Shown here in pieces: positions 52,073 to 59,528 of a stretch of 64,000 bases of DNA (position 1 is its first letter; each line of letters begins with the position of its first letter). Location: assembly GCF_011300215.1 (NCBI RefSeq), contig NZ_CP049866.1, forward strand, positions 1,984,001 to 2,048,000, read 5' to 3'. Under the pieces are notes generated by a model. That model saw nothing but the letters and a program-made list of their open reading frames with translations. It ran no database searches and was not told the DNA's origin. The stretch is from Nocardioides piscis (GTDB taxonomy: Bacteria > Actinomycetota > Actinomycetes > Propionibacteriales > Nocardioidaceae). The position numbers and the translations under genes are program-made.

Positions 52073-53475
52073 CCGCTGCCCTTGGGGGTGAGCTCGACCA
52101 TCAGCTTGCTGATGCCGCGAACAAAGTTGGACTGCACGTACTGCGGCTCACCGACCACATCGATCCTCTCGAAGCGCGGGAGCAGCTCCTCCCAGAGGAT
52201 CCGCAGCTGCAGCTCGGCCAACCGGTTGCCCATGCACCGATGCACGCCGAAGCCGAAAGCGATGTGGTTGCGGGCGTTGCGACGGTCGATGATCAGCTCG
52301 TCCGGCCGCTCGAACACCGTCTCGTCGCGGTTGCCGGACGCGTACCACATCACCACCTTGTCGCCCTTGCGGATGAACTGACCGTTCAGCATGGTGTCGG
52401 TCTTCGCGATCCGCCGCATGTACGCGAGCGGCGTCTGCCAGCGGATGATCTCCGAGACCATGTTCGGGATCAGGTCCGGATTGGCCTTGAGCTTCTCGAA
52501 CTGGTCGGGGAACTGGTTGAGTGCAAGAACTCCGCCGCTCATCGAGTTGCGTGTGGTGTCGTTGCCGCCCACGATCAGCAGAACAAAGTTGCCGATGAAC
52601 TCCATCGGACGCTTGATCAGGTCCTTGGTGCTCTCATCGCTCTGCAGCATCGTGACCAGGTCGAACCCGGGCTCTTCGCCGGCCGCGAGCCGGGCGGCCT
52701 TGTCGTGCCAGAGTTCAGTGAGTCCTCGCGCCATCTCGAGCATGCCCCGGAACAGCTCGTCGTTGTCGGTAGTGGCCGGGCCGCCGTTGGTCTGCTCCAT
52801 CGAGGTTGCCAGGTCCGACCACTCGACGAGCTTGTGCCGCTCCTCGAAGGGGAAGTCCAACAGCGTGGCCAGCATGCGGGCGGTCAGTTCGATCGACACC
52901 GTGCTCACCCAGTCGAACGGTTCGTTGACGGGCAGGTTGTCCAGGACGTCCCTGACGCGCTCGCGAATGAGGTCCTCCATCTCGTGGAGGTTCTTCGGTG
53001 CGACGACACCTTGTACGGCGCGCCGCTGTATGTCGTGCTTGGGCGGGTCCATGGCGATGAACATCGCGACGTCCATGAACCGCGGGGGTGTTCCGATGAC
53101 GATGAGAGGCTCGGCGGAGAAGACCTCGTGGTTCTTGTCCACCGCCATGATGTCGGCGTGACGCGTCACCGACCAGAACGGGCCGAAGGGACTGTGGGGC
53201 TGGTAGTGGACCGGAGCCTCGTTGCGCAGACGTTCGAAGTAGGACGCCCACCGCCCCTGTCGGTAGAGGAACGGGTTGCTGAGGTCGATCTCGGCGAGGG
53301 GGACCTCTTCGACCGGCGGGATCCGGGCCTCGACGAACATCGGCCCGTTCGCGCCGGTGACCCAACGCCGGCCCTTGTCGTAGAGGCGCGCGCCCTGGAT
53401 CTGTCGCTCCAGGGGGATGGCGGACTCCACCTTCGTTTTCACTGTTTCTGGGATCTTCACTTCTGGGAACTTCAT
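52069..53475 (-). CDS. CYP153-type cytochrome P450 alkane hydroxylase
   Basis: A 468-residue P450 with the CYP153 hallmark I-helix GGNDTTRNS (303-311). The ExxR lies in SEIIRW and the haem loop FGFGVHRCMG has Cys414. CYP153 enzymes hydroxylate the terminal carbon of medium-chain alkanes, fatty acids or similar chains. ATG 53475 is preceded by GGAGGG. It lies 17 bases after the ferredoxin gene and overlaps the reductase, giving a complete three-component oxygenase. Subfamily assignment is from motif memory and is likely but not proven. Confidence 0.9.
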   Translation of the reverse strand: MKFPEVKIPETVKTKVESAIPLERQIQGARLYDKGRRWVTGANGPMFVEARIPPVEEVPLAEIDLSNPFLYRQGRWASYFERLRNEAPVHYQPHSPFGPFWSVTRHADIMAVDKNHEVFSAEPLIVIGTPPRFMDVAMFIAMDPPKHDIQRRAVQGVVAPKNLHEMEDLIRERVRDVLDNLPVNEPFDWVSTVSIELTARMLATLLDFPFEERHKLVEWSDLATSMEQTNGGPATTDNDELFRGMLEMARGLTELWHDKAARLAAGEEPGFDLVTMLQSDESTKDLIKRPMEFIGNFVLLIVGGNDTTRNSMSGGVLALNQFPDQFEKLKANPDLIPNMVSEIIRWQTPLAYMRRIAKTDTMLNGQFIRKGDKVVMWYASGNRDETVFERPDELIIDRRNARNHIAFGFGVHRCMGNRLAELQLRILWEELLPRFERIDVVGEPQYVQSNFVRGISKLMVELTPKGSG

Positions 53476-53492
53476 CGGGCTTGACCCTCCTG

Positions 53493-53813
53493 CTACATCT
53501 GGAACTCGGGCAACTGCACCGTCAAGCCGTCCCACGATTTGCAGACCTTGACTTGGCACGACAGGCGAGACGTCGGCTGTCGCTCGGGGTTCATCGACAG
53601 CATCTCCTCCTCCTCGGGACCGGACCGGCCGACCTTGTCGGCCCAGGCGCGATCAACGATCACGTGGCAGGTGCCGCATGCGGCCTCGCCGCCGCAGTCG
53701 GCATCGATGCCCGGGATGGCGTTGTTCGTCGCCACCTGCATCAGCGAGCTGCCCTCCTCGAGCGGGGCCTCGTGCTGCTCCCCATCGTGCGACATGAAGG
53801 TGACCACTGCCAT
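53493..53813 (-). CDS. 2Fe-2S ferredoxin of the CYP153 system
   Basis: A 106-residue plant/adrenodoxin-type ferredoxin. Cluster ligands are Cys40, Cys46, Cys49 (CGGEAACGTC) and Cys86 (RLSCQVKV). ATG 53813 has AGGAGAA 7 bases upstream; a TTG two codons earlier is an alternative. It is the first gene of the CYP153 operon and carries electrons from the reductase to the P450. Confidence 0.93.
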   Translation of the reverse strand: MAVVTFMSHDGEQHEAPLEEGSSLMQVATNNAIPGIDADCGGEAACGTCHVIVDRAWADKVGRSGPEEEEMLSMNPERQPTSRLSCQVKVCKSWDGLTVQLPEFQM

Positions 53814-53938
53814 CGACAATTCTCCTACCTTTGCCTACCGGATAGACGTTTCGATGATGATTGTTGTCGACTGTCCCCGGCAAAGCCATGTCGTATCGTG
53901 TCAGTATGTTGTGAATTCGGATCACGTGAGGATTGCCT

Positions 53939-54949
53939 GTGAGGACAGACGAGCCAGGCGTCCCGTCGCTGGCCTTCGTGCAACTGCTGAGCAGTCCGGC
54001 GATCGACGCGGACGCCGTCGAGCGTTTTCGCGTCATCATGGCGCGCGAGGGAACCGGTGAGCTGGCTCTCATCCGGACCCAGGGCGAGGCACCGCTGCGA
54101 TGGTTCCGCGAGGTCTATCCCGACCTCGACATCGAGCAGGCCACCCGGCTCGGGATCGCCTGCGCAGAACACGCGCAGCTCACATCCTTCGGACCGTTGA
54201 GTGTCCCGTTGGTCAGCGCGTGCACCGTCGAAGAAGTCGTGGAGCTGCTGACCTATCTGCCCTTGATCACCAACGCGGTCACCACGCAGTTCCAACCGCA
54301 GCAGGACGACCTGACGATCCGGCTGTCGGGGAACGCAGGCGACCCCGATCTCGACTGTCTGGTCGTCACCTACTGCGGACTGGCACTCCTACGGCTGATC
54401 GACCTGGTGGTCGTCGAGGCCTCGGAGGCAACCATGCACAGCCACTGGCCGGAGCCGAGCGTGCTACCCCGAGAGGCCGCGAGCCGGTCCCGGCTCGAGT
54501 TCGACGCCCCCTTCTCCTACCTGCACATGCCCGCGAGGACGCTTCAGGCTGCCTGCCGCTTCCCCGACCCGATCTCCTACGAACTCGCCGTCACCGAGCT
54601 CCAGCAGGCGCTCGCGTGCCGAGCCGACACCCCGGAGTTCACCCGCAGAGTCTGGGCGTTGCTCGACGACGGGTCCGGGGCAAGGACGATCCAGTCCGTC
54701 GCGGACGAGTTCTCGATGTCCTCGAGCACCCTGAAACGGCGCCTCGCCGCTGAGGGGACCAGTTTCCGCGAGCTGCTGCAGCAGTCGATGGTCGACCGCG
54801 CCAGGAAGCGGCTTCTCGACCCCTCCACGTCGGTCGGCGAGGTCGCCAACGAGCTGGGCTACAGCGATCTCACCAACTTCTCGCACGCCTTCAAGAAATG
54901 GACCGGCAGCTCACCGAGCCACTTCCGACGTGAGCACGAGGTCCGTTGA
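53939..54949 (+). CDS. AraC-family activator of the CYP153 operon
   Basis: A roughly 336-residue AraC protein. It has a large N-terminal arabinose-binding-like domain (LGIACAEHAQLTSFGPLSVPL) and a C-terminal double HTH (SVADEFSMSSSTLKRRLAAEG; VANELGYSDLTNFSHAFKKWTGSSPSHF). It diverges from the ferredoxin-CYP153 operon, the usual arrangement for alkane-responsive regulators. GTG 53939 or TTG 53933 may start it. A TGTCGTAT/TGTCAGTAT pair lies in the 125-base intergenic region as a possible binding site. Confidence 0.88.
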   Translation: MRTDEPGVPSLAFVQLLSSPAIDADAVERFRVIMAREGTGELALIRTQGEAPLRWFREVYPDLDIEQATRLGIACAEHAQLTSFGPLSVPLVSACTVEEVVELLTYLPLITNAVTTQFQPQQDDLTIRLSGNAGDPDLDCLVVTYCGLALLRLIDLVVVEASEATMHSHWPEPSVLPREAASRSRLEFDAPFSYLHMPARTLQAACRFPDPISYELAVTELQQALACRADTPEFTRRVWALLDDGSGARTIQSVADEFSMSSSTLKRRLAAEGTSFRELLQQSMVDRARKRLLDPSTSVGEVANELGYSDLTNFSHAFKKWTGSSPSHFRREHEVR

Positions 54950-54960
54950 GGCGAGAGTGC

Positions 54961-55732
54961 TCAGTCCGAGCTTCCTGACGGGTCCACGGGTGCATGCTCG
55001 CCGGCCTCCCCGGCGTTCCCAGGACCAATGAAGGCGTCGTCGGCAAGCCCGACGCCGGGGGCCATGCGGCCGTAGGTCTGCTCGAGGGCCGTCTGGATCC
55101 GGTCCAGCGGGAGGTCGTCGAAGCTGCCGTGGTCCCGCACGTACTCCATGTGCCGGGTGCCGTCGGAGGGTGAAGGCGTGCATGAGCGCGTCGCTCTGTC
55201 CGTCGAAGTCCACCGGGGGCACGTCGAAGCGCTCGCACAGCTCGACATTGAAGGCCGGCGTCGCCTTCATCCATCGCCCGTCGAGGTGGACGCTGCAGTA
55301 CCCGTGGTACACGAACAGGTCCGTGCCACCCATGACGGCCCGTAAGGTGTCGGTCTGCAGGTGGTTGCGGACGTCAGCGAAGCCCAGCCGGGCGGGGATG
55401 CCCACGGCCCGCAGCACCGCGGTCAGAAGCACCGCCTTGGGAACGCAGTAGGCGCGGCCCGCCTCGAGCACGTAGCTCGCCCGGTAGTGCGCAGGATCTC
55501 GGGACACCGAGTAGGGGTCGTACCAGACCCTGTCCCGGACCGCTGCGAAGAGGAGGCTCGCTCGCTCACGAGGGCTCGACGCGCCGGCGATCACCTGCTC
55601 GGTGAAGTCGCGCACCGAAGCGCTGTCGTGATCAAGGAAGAAGGTCGCTCGAGGTGCGGTCCCGCGGTCGGCGTCATCGCCGCCGCCAGTGGGCATTGCT
55701 ACTACGAGCAGGGCAGTCCCTTCTTGAGCCAT
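54961..55732 (-). pseudogene. Transglutaminase-like gene with frameshift
   Basis: The N-terminal part reads as a transglutaminase-like cysteine protease. It has AGRAYCVPKAVLLTAVLRAVG with the candidate Cys, VYHGYCSVHLDGRWMKATPAFN with the candidate His, and FDVPPVDFDGQSDALMHAF. After about 55170 the frame becomes arginine-rich. A one-base shift restores PSDGTRHMEYVRDHGSFDDL and continues to a stop at 54961. The uncorrected frame would end at 54911. Either the gene is inactive or there is a sequence error. It is convergent with the AraC gene. Confidence 0.65.
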
Positions 55733-55946
55733 GCCTCGTCACGGTGATCGGCGGGCTGCAGACCGATAGTGAGCCACACCAGAACAGCCGGTGGGCAGCC
55801 GCGTGGAGAGCTCCCCGCCGATCACCTGGACCGAGTCTGGCCAGACACCGGCCCTACGGGAATCGTCTAGTAGCCGCGAAGGTCGCACTCACCCGGACTT
55901 CGCCCGTCGCGGTCGCGAGGTGGGTGGGTCGTGGCAGTCTGAAGCT

Positions 55947-56045
55947 GTGACCGAGCAGGATCCGTGGGTAGAGGCTGAGACTTACACCTGGGAGCAGGAC
56001 ATGCGACGGGAGTTGGCCGACTCCGCGAGCGGCGAAGATGCCTGA
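55947..56045 (+). CDS. Very small hypothetical protein
   Basis: A 32-residue acidic peptide (starts VTEQDPWVEAETYTWEQDM) from a GTG. It overlaps the next small gene by 8 bases, which argues for coupled translation. No family recognised. It is near the right end of the tRNA-bounded element, a common place for small excision or regulation genes. Confidence 0.4.
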   Translation: MTEQDPWVEAETYTWEQDMRRELADSASGEDA

Positions 56046-56232
56046 GCCGCCGTGGCCAAGCCCGGACAACCCGATGCTGGCCGCGTTGCTGCACGACGCT
56101 GGCAAGAACGTCGACGCTCTCGGCGTAGACGCCGCGTTCATCCAGTTAGCGACGCACTGTTGGTTCGAGGGCGGGATTGAGGCCTACGACCGTGGCCAGC
56201 GCGATGCTCGCGGAGCGCCCGCCGAAGGCTGA
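56038..56232 (+). CDS. Small hypothetical protein near right att
   Basis: A 64-residue protein (PNPMLAALL-like DNPMLAALLHDAGKN; FIQLATHCWFEGGIEAYDRG). The sequence is balanced and looks like a real small helical protein, but I recognise no family. Coupled to the preceding 32-residue frame. It ends about 160 bases before the right att copy. Confidence 0.5.
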   Translation: MPEPPWPSPDNPMLAALLHDAGKNVDALGVDAAFIQLATHCWFEGGIEAYDRGQRDARGAPAEG

Positions 56233-56394
56233 CAGGGGATTCGACCCGGTACCACTTACGGTCCACATTGGGCCCGCGCTACTCGGTGCCAGGCGGGTAT
56301 CCTGAGATCGGACGCGAGGGCGCATCCCTCACCACACCGTGCGAATCGGTAGCTTCCGATCCAGGACCGAAGTAGTCGCGACGCCCTCGACGGC

Positions 56395-56434
56395 GTCCAG
56401 AGGTCGCAGGTTCAAATCCTGCCCCCGCTACAAA
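56395..56434 (+). repeat. tRNA-derived attachment site copy (att, right)
   Basis: Identical over 40 bases to 36981-37020, then one mismatch and eleven further matching bases. It is again only the 3' part of an initiator-type tRNA (T arm and acceptor strand), not a complete gene. It marks the right boundary of the inner element and the left boundary of whatever the next recombinase brought in. The intact tRNA must lie outside the window. Confidence 0.85.
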
Positions 56435-56435
56435 A

Positions 56436-56471
56436 TTCAGGCTCGGTTCCCTCTGGGGAACCGAGCCTGAA
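56436..56471 (+). terminator. Strong hairpin after right att
   Basis: A perfect 16-bp stem (TTCAGGCTCGGTTCCC with its complement) and a four-base loop directly follow the tRNA-derived repeat, followed by AGCTTT. The first 11 stem bases match the hairpin after the left copy, and the remainder has changed in a compensatory way. Confidence 0.75.
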
Positions 56472-56501
56472 AGCTTTCTAACTTGACTCGGTCATCACAA
56501 A

Positions 56502-56517
56502 GTCAGCCTTGTGTGAC
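56502..56517. promoter_or_regulatory. Inverted-repeat site shared upstream of two recombinases
   Basis: GTCAGCCTTGTGTGAC, nearly identical to the site at 25384, lies 80 bases before the recombinase start. The matching location upstream of both paralogues suggests a recombinase or regulator binding site. Confidence 0.4.
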
Positions 56518-56581
56518 GTCGCCGGTTCCGTCGCGCCGGCCGTGGCGCTTGCGTAACCGAGCCGACCGCTACAACCCCAGC

Positions 56582-57604
56582 ATGACCACTTGGATGAGCG
56601 CCGCCCTTCCGGCCAGCGCCAGCTCCCATGCCCACCCCTCCTTCGAGACCGCCACCGGCCTTCCGTCCGGTCTGACCGAGGCTGACGCCGCGCGCATCGC
56701 AGTGGCCATAAGCGCCGCGCGCACCGAGGCCACTCGCACCGTCTACGCCAACGTGTGGAGCCAGTGGGAACGCTGGTGTGCCGCCCGCGGCATCCCGGCA
56801 CTGCCCGGCGACCCACTTGCGCTGTGCGCCTACCTGACCGAACGTGCCGAAGCAGGCAAAGCGACCGGCACCCTCGACATGTCCTGCACCGCCATTCGAC
56901 ACGTCCACCGCATGACTGGCGCCGAGGACCCCGTCGCCTCCGAAGCCGTCCGGCAAGTACGCCGCGGACTGATGCGCATTTACGGCGCGGCACCACGGCG
57001 CCTGGCTCGCCCTCTCGCCGTGAACGAGATCCGCCAGATCCTCGGGAGCATCGACCGCACCACCCCCATCGGCATCCGCGACACCGCGATCATCCTGCTC
57101 GGCTACGCCTCCGCCATGCGCCGCGCAGAGATCGTCGCGCTCACGCTCGCCGATGTCGAGCCCAAGCCCGCCGGGCTGCTGCTCAACATTCGCAAGTCCA
57201 AGATGGACCAGGAAGGCCACGGCCAGGTCGTCGCGGTCGCCCACGGACAACACGCGCTCACCGACCCCGTCGCAGCACTCGGTGCCTGGCAGGCCATGAG
57301 GGGCGAGACGCCGGGCGCGCTGTTCACTCGGATCTGGGCGAGCTCGGTCAGTCTTGAGCCGCTGTCCGGGCACGTCGTCGCCCGTATGCTCCGCGCCCGA
57401 GCCGTTGCCGCCGGCCTCGACGGCACCCGGATCGCCGCCCACTCCCTACGCGCCGGCCACGCCACCGCCGCAGCATTGGGAGGCGTGCCTCTCGATCGGA
57501 TCGCGGCCCAGACCCGCCACAGGGACCTGACCGTGCTCGTGAACCGTTACATCCGCCCCCTTGAGGCGCTCGCGACAACGTCGAGCAGGGAACTCGGGCT
57601 ATGA
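56582..57604 (+). CDS. Tyrosine recombinase, paralogue of the one at 25479
   Basis: A 340-residue phage-type recombinase, closely similar to the one at 25479 from the N-terminal helices (ATRTVYANVWSQWERWCAA) to the C-terminus. Catalytic features: ASAMRRAEI, HSLRAGH, QTRHRDL and NRYIRP (Tyr). The ATG follows CCCCAGC and begins without an obvious ribosome site. It sits 110 bases after the right tRNA-derived hairpin. Its stop overlaps the end of an IS481 remnant on the other strand. Confidence 0.9.
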   Translation: MTTWMSAALPASASSHAHPSFETATGLPSGLTEADAARIAVAISAARTEATRTVYANVWSQWERWCAARGIPALPGDPLALCAYLTERAEAGKATGTLDMSCTAIRHVHRMTGAEDPVASEAVRQVRRGLMRIYGAAPRRLARPLAVNEIRQILGSIDRTTPIGIRDTAIILLGYASAMRRAEIVALTLADVEPKPAGLLLNIRKSKMDQEGHGQVVAVAHGQHALTDPVAALGAWQAMRGETPGALFTRIWASSVSLEPLSGHVVARMLRARAVAAGLDGTRIAAHSLRAGHATAAALGGVPLDRIAAQTRHRDLTVLVNRYIRPLEALATTSSRELGL

Positions 57605-57760
57605 CTGGGGTTGGTAGGTCTTGTTGGTGTCGGTGGTGAGCTCGGAGGAGTTCGCCGGTGGTGGCGTTGAGGACGCGTACCTCGTGGTCCTGGATGAGCA
57701 GGATGACGCGGGTTCCTAGGTGGGACCTCCCGAGGTGGTGTGGCGCCGGCGCGCTACCCT
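57599..57760 (-). pseudogene. IS481-type transposase C-terminal remnant
   Basis: On the minus strand, HHLGRSHLGTRVILLIQDHE then VRVLNATTGELLR matches the C-terminus of IS481-family transposases. After LLR the frame breaks; a shift restores ELTTDTNKTYQPQS and a stop overlapping the recombinase stop codon. Only about 50 codons remain and no terminal inverted repeats were recognised. It lies between the recombinase and the cobalamin riboswitch. Confidence 0.7.
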
Positions 57761-57764
57761 CGTC

Positions 57765-57945
57765 GGGCCAGTCGTACTCCGAGCAACGTGGAGTCAGGGA
57801 ACCCGGTGCGAATCCGGGGCTGACGCGCAGCGGTGAGGGTGACGGGCGGAGCACGCTGCCTCTCCGGAGGTGGCAGCCACTGGAGCACCGGCTCCGGGAA
57901 GGCGCGCCGTCCCGATTGATCCCGAGTCCGAAGACCTGCTGGCCC
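57765..57945 (+). promoter_or_regulatory. Cobalamin riboswitch upstream of cob operon
   Basis: The region contains the conserved cobalamin-aptamer pieces in order: CCCGGTGCGAATCCGGGG with CTGACGCGCAGCGGT (core), GCCACTGG, and the closing AGTCCGAAGACCTGC. A GCGGC-AATC-GCCGC hairpin follows at 57949-57962 and could be part of the expression platform. Adenosylcobalamin binding would lower expression of the cobG-bluB operon. Confidence 0.88.
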
Positions 57946-58011
57946 TAGCGGCAATCGCCGCCAGGTCGAGAGTGGTCCCGCGAACGGGCCCTGACCAGAC
58001 AGGCGAAAGCA

Positions 58012-58854
58012 GTGTCCAGCACCCGCAGCCGAGGCGACCTTTGTCCGGGCGCGATGCGGCCGTGGCCCGCCGACGACGGACTGCTCGTCCGCCTGCGCCT
58101 GATCGGCGGCCGGGTGTCGTCGGCGTCGCTGCGTGCCTTGGTCGAGGTGGCGGAGCAGTACGGCGACGCTCGGGTCCACGTCACGTCTCGCGCCAACCTT
58201 CAGGTGCGCGCCCTGCCCGGCACTGACGGAGCCCTCGCACCCGAGGTGATCGCGGCGATCGAGGCGACCGGTCTGCTGCCGACCCGCACCCACGAGCTGG
58301 CCCGCAACGTCATGATGTCTCCGCAGACCGGTCTGGCTGGTGGTGTCGTCGATCTCCGACCGGTGGCCGCCGACCTGGACGCGCGGCTGTGCGGAGACCC
58401 GGGCCTCGCGATGCTGCCCGGCCGATTTCTGTTCGTGCTCGACGACGGCCGCGGCGACCTGGTCGACCGGGGTTGTGACCTCGGGTTGATCGTCCTCGAC
58501 AAGGAGTCGGCCCAGCTCCGGGTCGGCGACGGGCTCGGCCCCGTGGTCCCCATCGACACCGTCGCCCAGCGGGTCGCGGCGTTGGCCCACGAGTTCGCCG
58601 TACGCCGAGGCGAAGGCCCCACGGCGCCATGGCACGTCGTCGAGCTGGTCGAACCGCTCGTGCGTCCCGACGACCCCGACCCACGTCTGCCGGAGGCCGC
58701 ACCACCCCTGCCGTTCGGCGACGTGCCGGGGGGCCGGCACGTCGAGGTCACTGCTGGCCTCGACCGGCGGACCGTGGCCGGGCTGACCGCCGGTGTCGCC
58801 GACGTCGTGATCACCCCATGGCGTGGCGTCCTCGTCCCCCAGGAGAACACATGA
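58012..58854 (+). CDS. cobG: Precorrin-3B synthase-like protein, short form
   Basis: CobG of the aerobic cobalamin pathway oxidises precorrin-3A to precorrin-3B using a sirohaem-like 4Fe-4S fold. This 280-residue protein has the ferredoxin-like half (LLVRLRLIGGRVSS; DARVHVTSRANLQVRAL) and the family ending DVVITPWRGVLVP. It is shorter than classical CobG, and the C-x5-C/C-x3-C cluster motif is absent, so its catalytic activity is doubtful. GTG start after the riboswitch; the stop overlaps cobH (ATGA). Confidence 0.8.
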   Translation: MSSTRSRGDLCPGAMRPWPADDGLLVRLRLIGGRVSSASLRALVEVAEQYGDARVHVTSRANLQVRALPGTDGALAPEVIAAIEATGLLPTRTHELARNVMMSPQTGLAGGVVDLRPVAADLDARLCGDPGLAMLPGRFLFVLDDGRGDLVDRGCDLGLIVLDKESAQLRVGDGLGPVVPIDTVAQRVAALAHEFAVRRGEGPTAPWHVVELVEPLVRPDDPDPRLPEAAPPLPFGDVPGGRHVEVTAGLDRRTVAGLTAGVADVVITPWRGVLVPQENT

Positions 58855-59528
58855 ACGAGACGACGGCAGAGCTGCGACGCCCGCGCCGGCACTACGACTA
58901 CGTCGACGTCGGGCCGGACATCTACCTCGACTCGTTCGCCACGATCCGGCGCGAGGCCGACCTCTCCGGGGTGCCCGCCGAGGCCGAGAAGCTCGCGGTC
59001 AGGATGATCCACGGCAGCGGACAGGTGGACCTGGCCCAGGATCTCGTCGTCCACCCCGGACTGACTGCGGCCGCGCGGACCGCGCTTGAGGCCGGGGCGC
59101 CGATGTTGTGCGATGCCACGATGGTCGCCACCGGGGTGACCCGGAGCCGGTTGCCGAGGGACAACGACGTGCTGTGCTTCCTCAACGATGAGCGAGTCCT
59201 GGACCTCGCGCGGTCGTGGCGCACGACCCGCACCGCCGCGGCCGTCTCGCTGTGGGAGCCCCATCTCGAGGGTGCCGTGGTGGCGATCGGCAACGCCCCG
59301 ACGGCGCTGTTCCACCTGCTCGAGCTGATCCTCGACGGCGGCCCCAGGCCGGCCGCGATCGTCGGCTGCCCGGTCGGCTTCATCGGCGCCGCCGAGTCCA
59401 AGCAGGCACTGATCGACCTGAATACCGAGCACGGGATCGACATCCCCTACGTCACCGTCCGCGGCCGCCGAGGCGGCTCGGCGATGACCTCGTCCGCGCT
59501 CAACGCACTCGCGCAGGAGAAGGAATGA
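58851..59528 (+). CDS. cobH: Precorrin-8X methylmutase
   Basis: Converts precorrin-8X to hydrogenobyrinic acid by methyl migration. The 225-residue protein shows the family segments RMIHGSGQVDLAQDL (with the catalytic His), PMLCDATMVATGVTRSRLP, VVAIGNAPTALFHLLEL and GCPVGFIGAAESK. It overlaps both neighbours by 4 bases. Confidence 0.95.
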   Translation: MNETTAELRRPRRHYDYVDVGPDIYLDSFATIRREADLSGVPAEAEKLAVRMIHGSGQVDLAQDLVVHPGLTAAARTALEAGAPMLCDATMVATGVTRSRLPRDNDVLCFLNDERVLDLARSWRTTRTAAAVSLWEPHLEGAVVAIGNAPTALFHLLELILDGGPRPAAIVGCPVGFIGAAESKQALIDLNTEHGIDIPYVTVRGRRGGSAMTSSALNALAQEKE

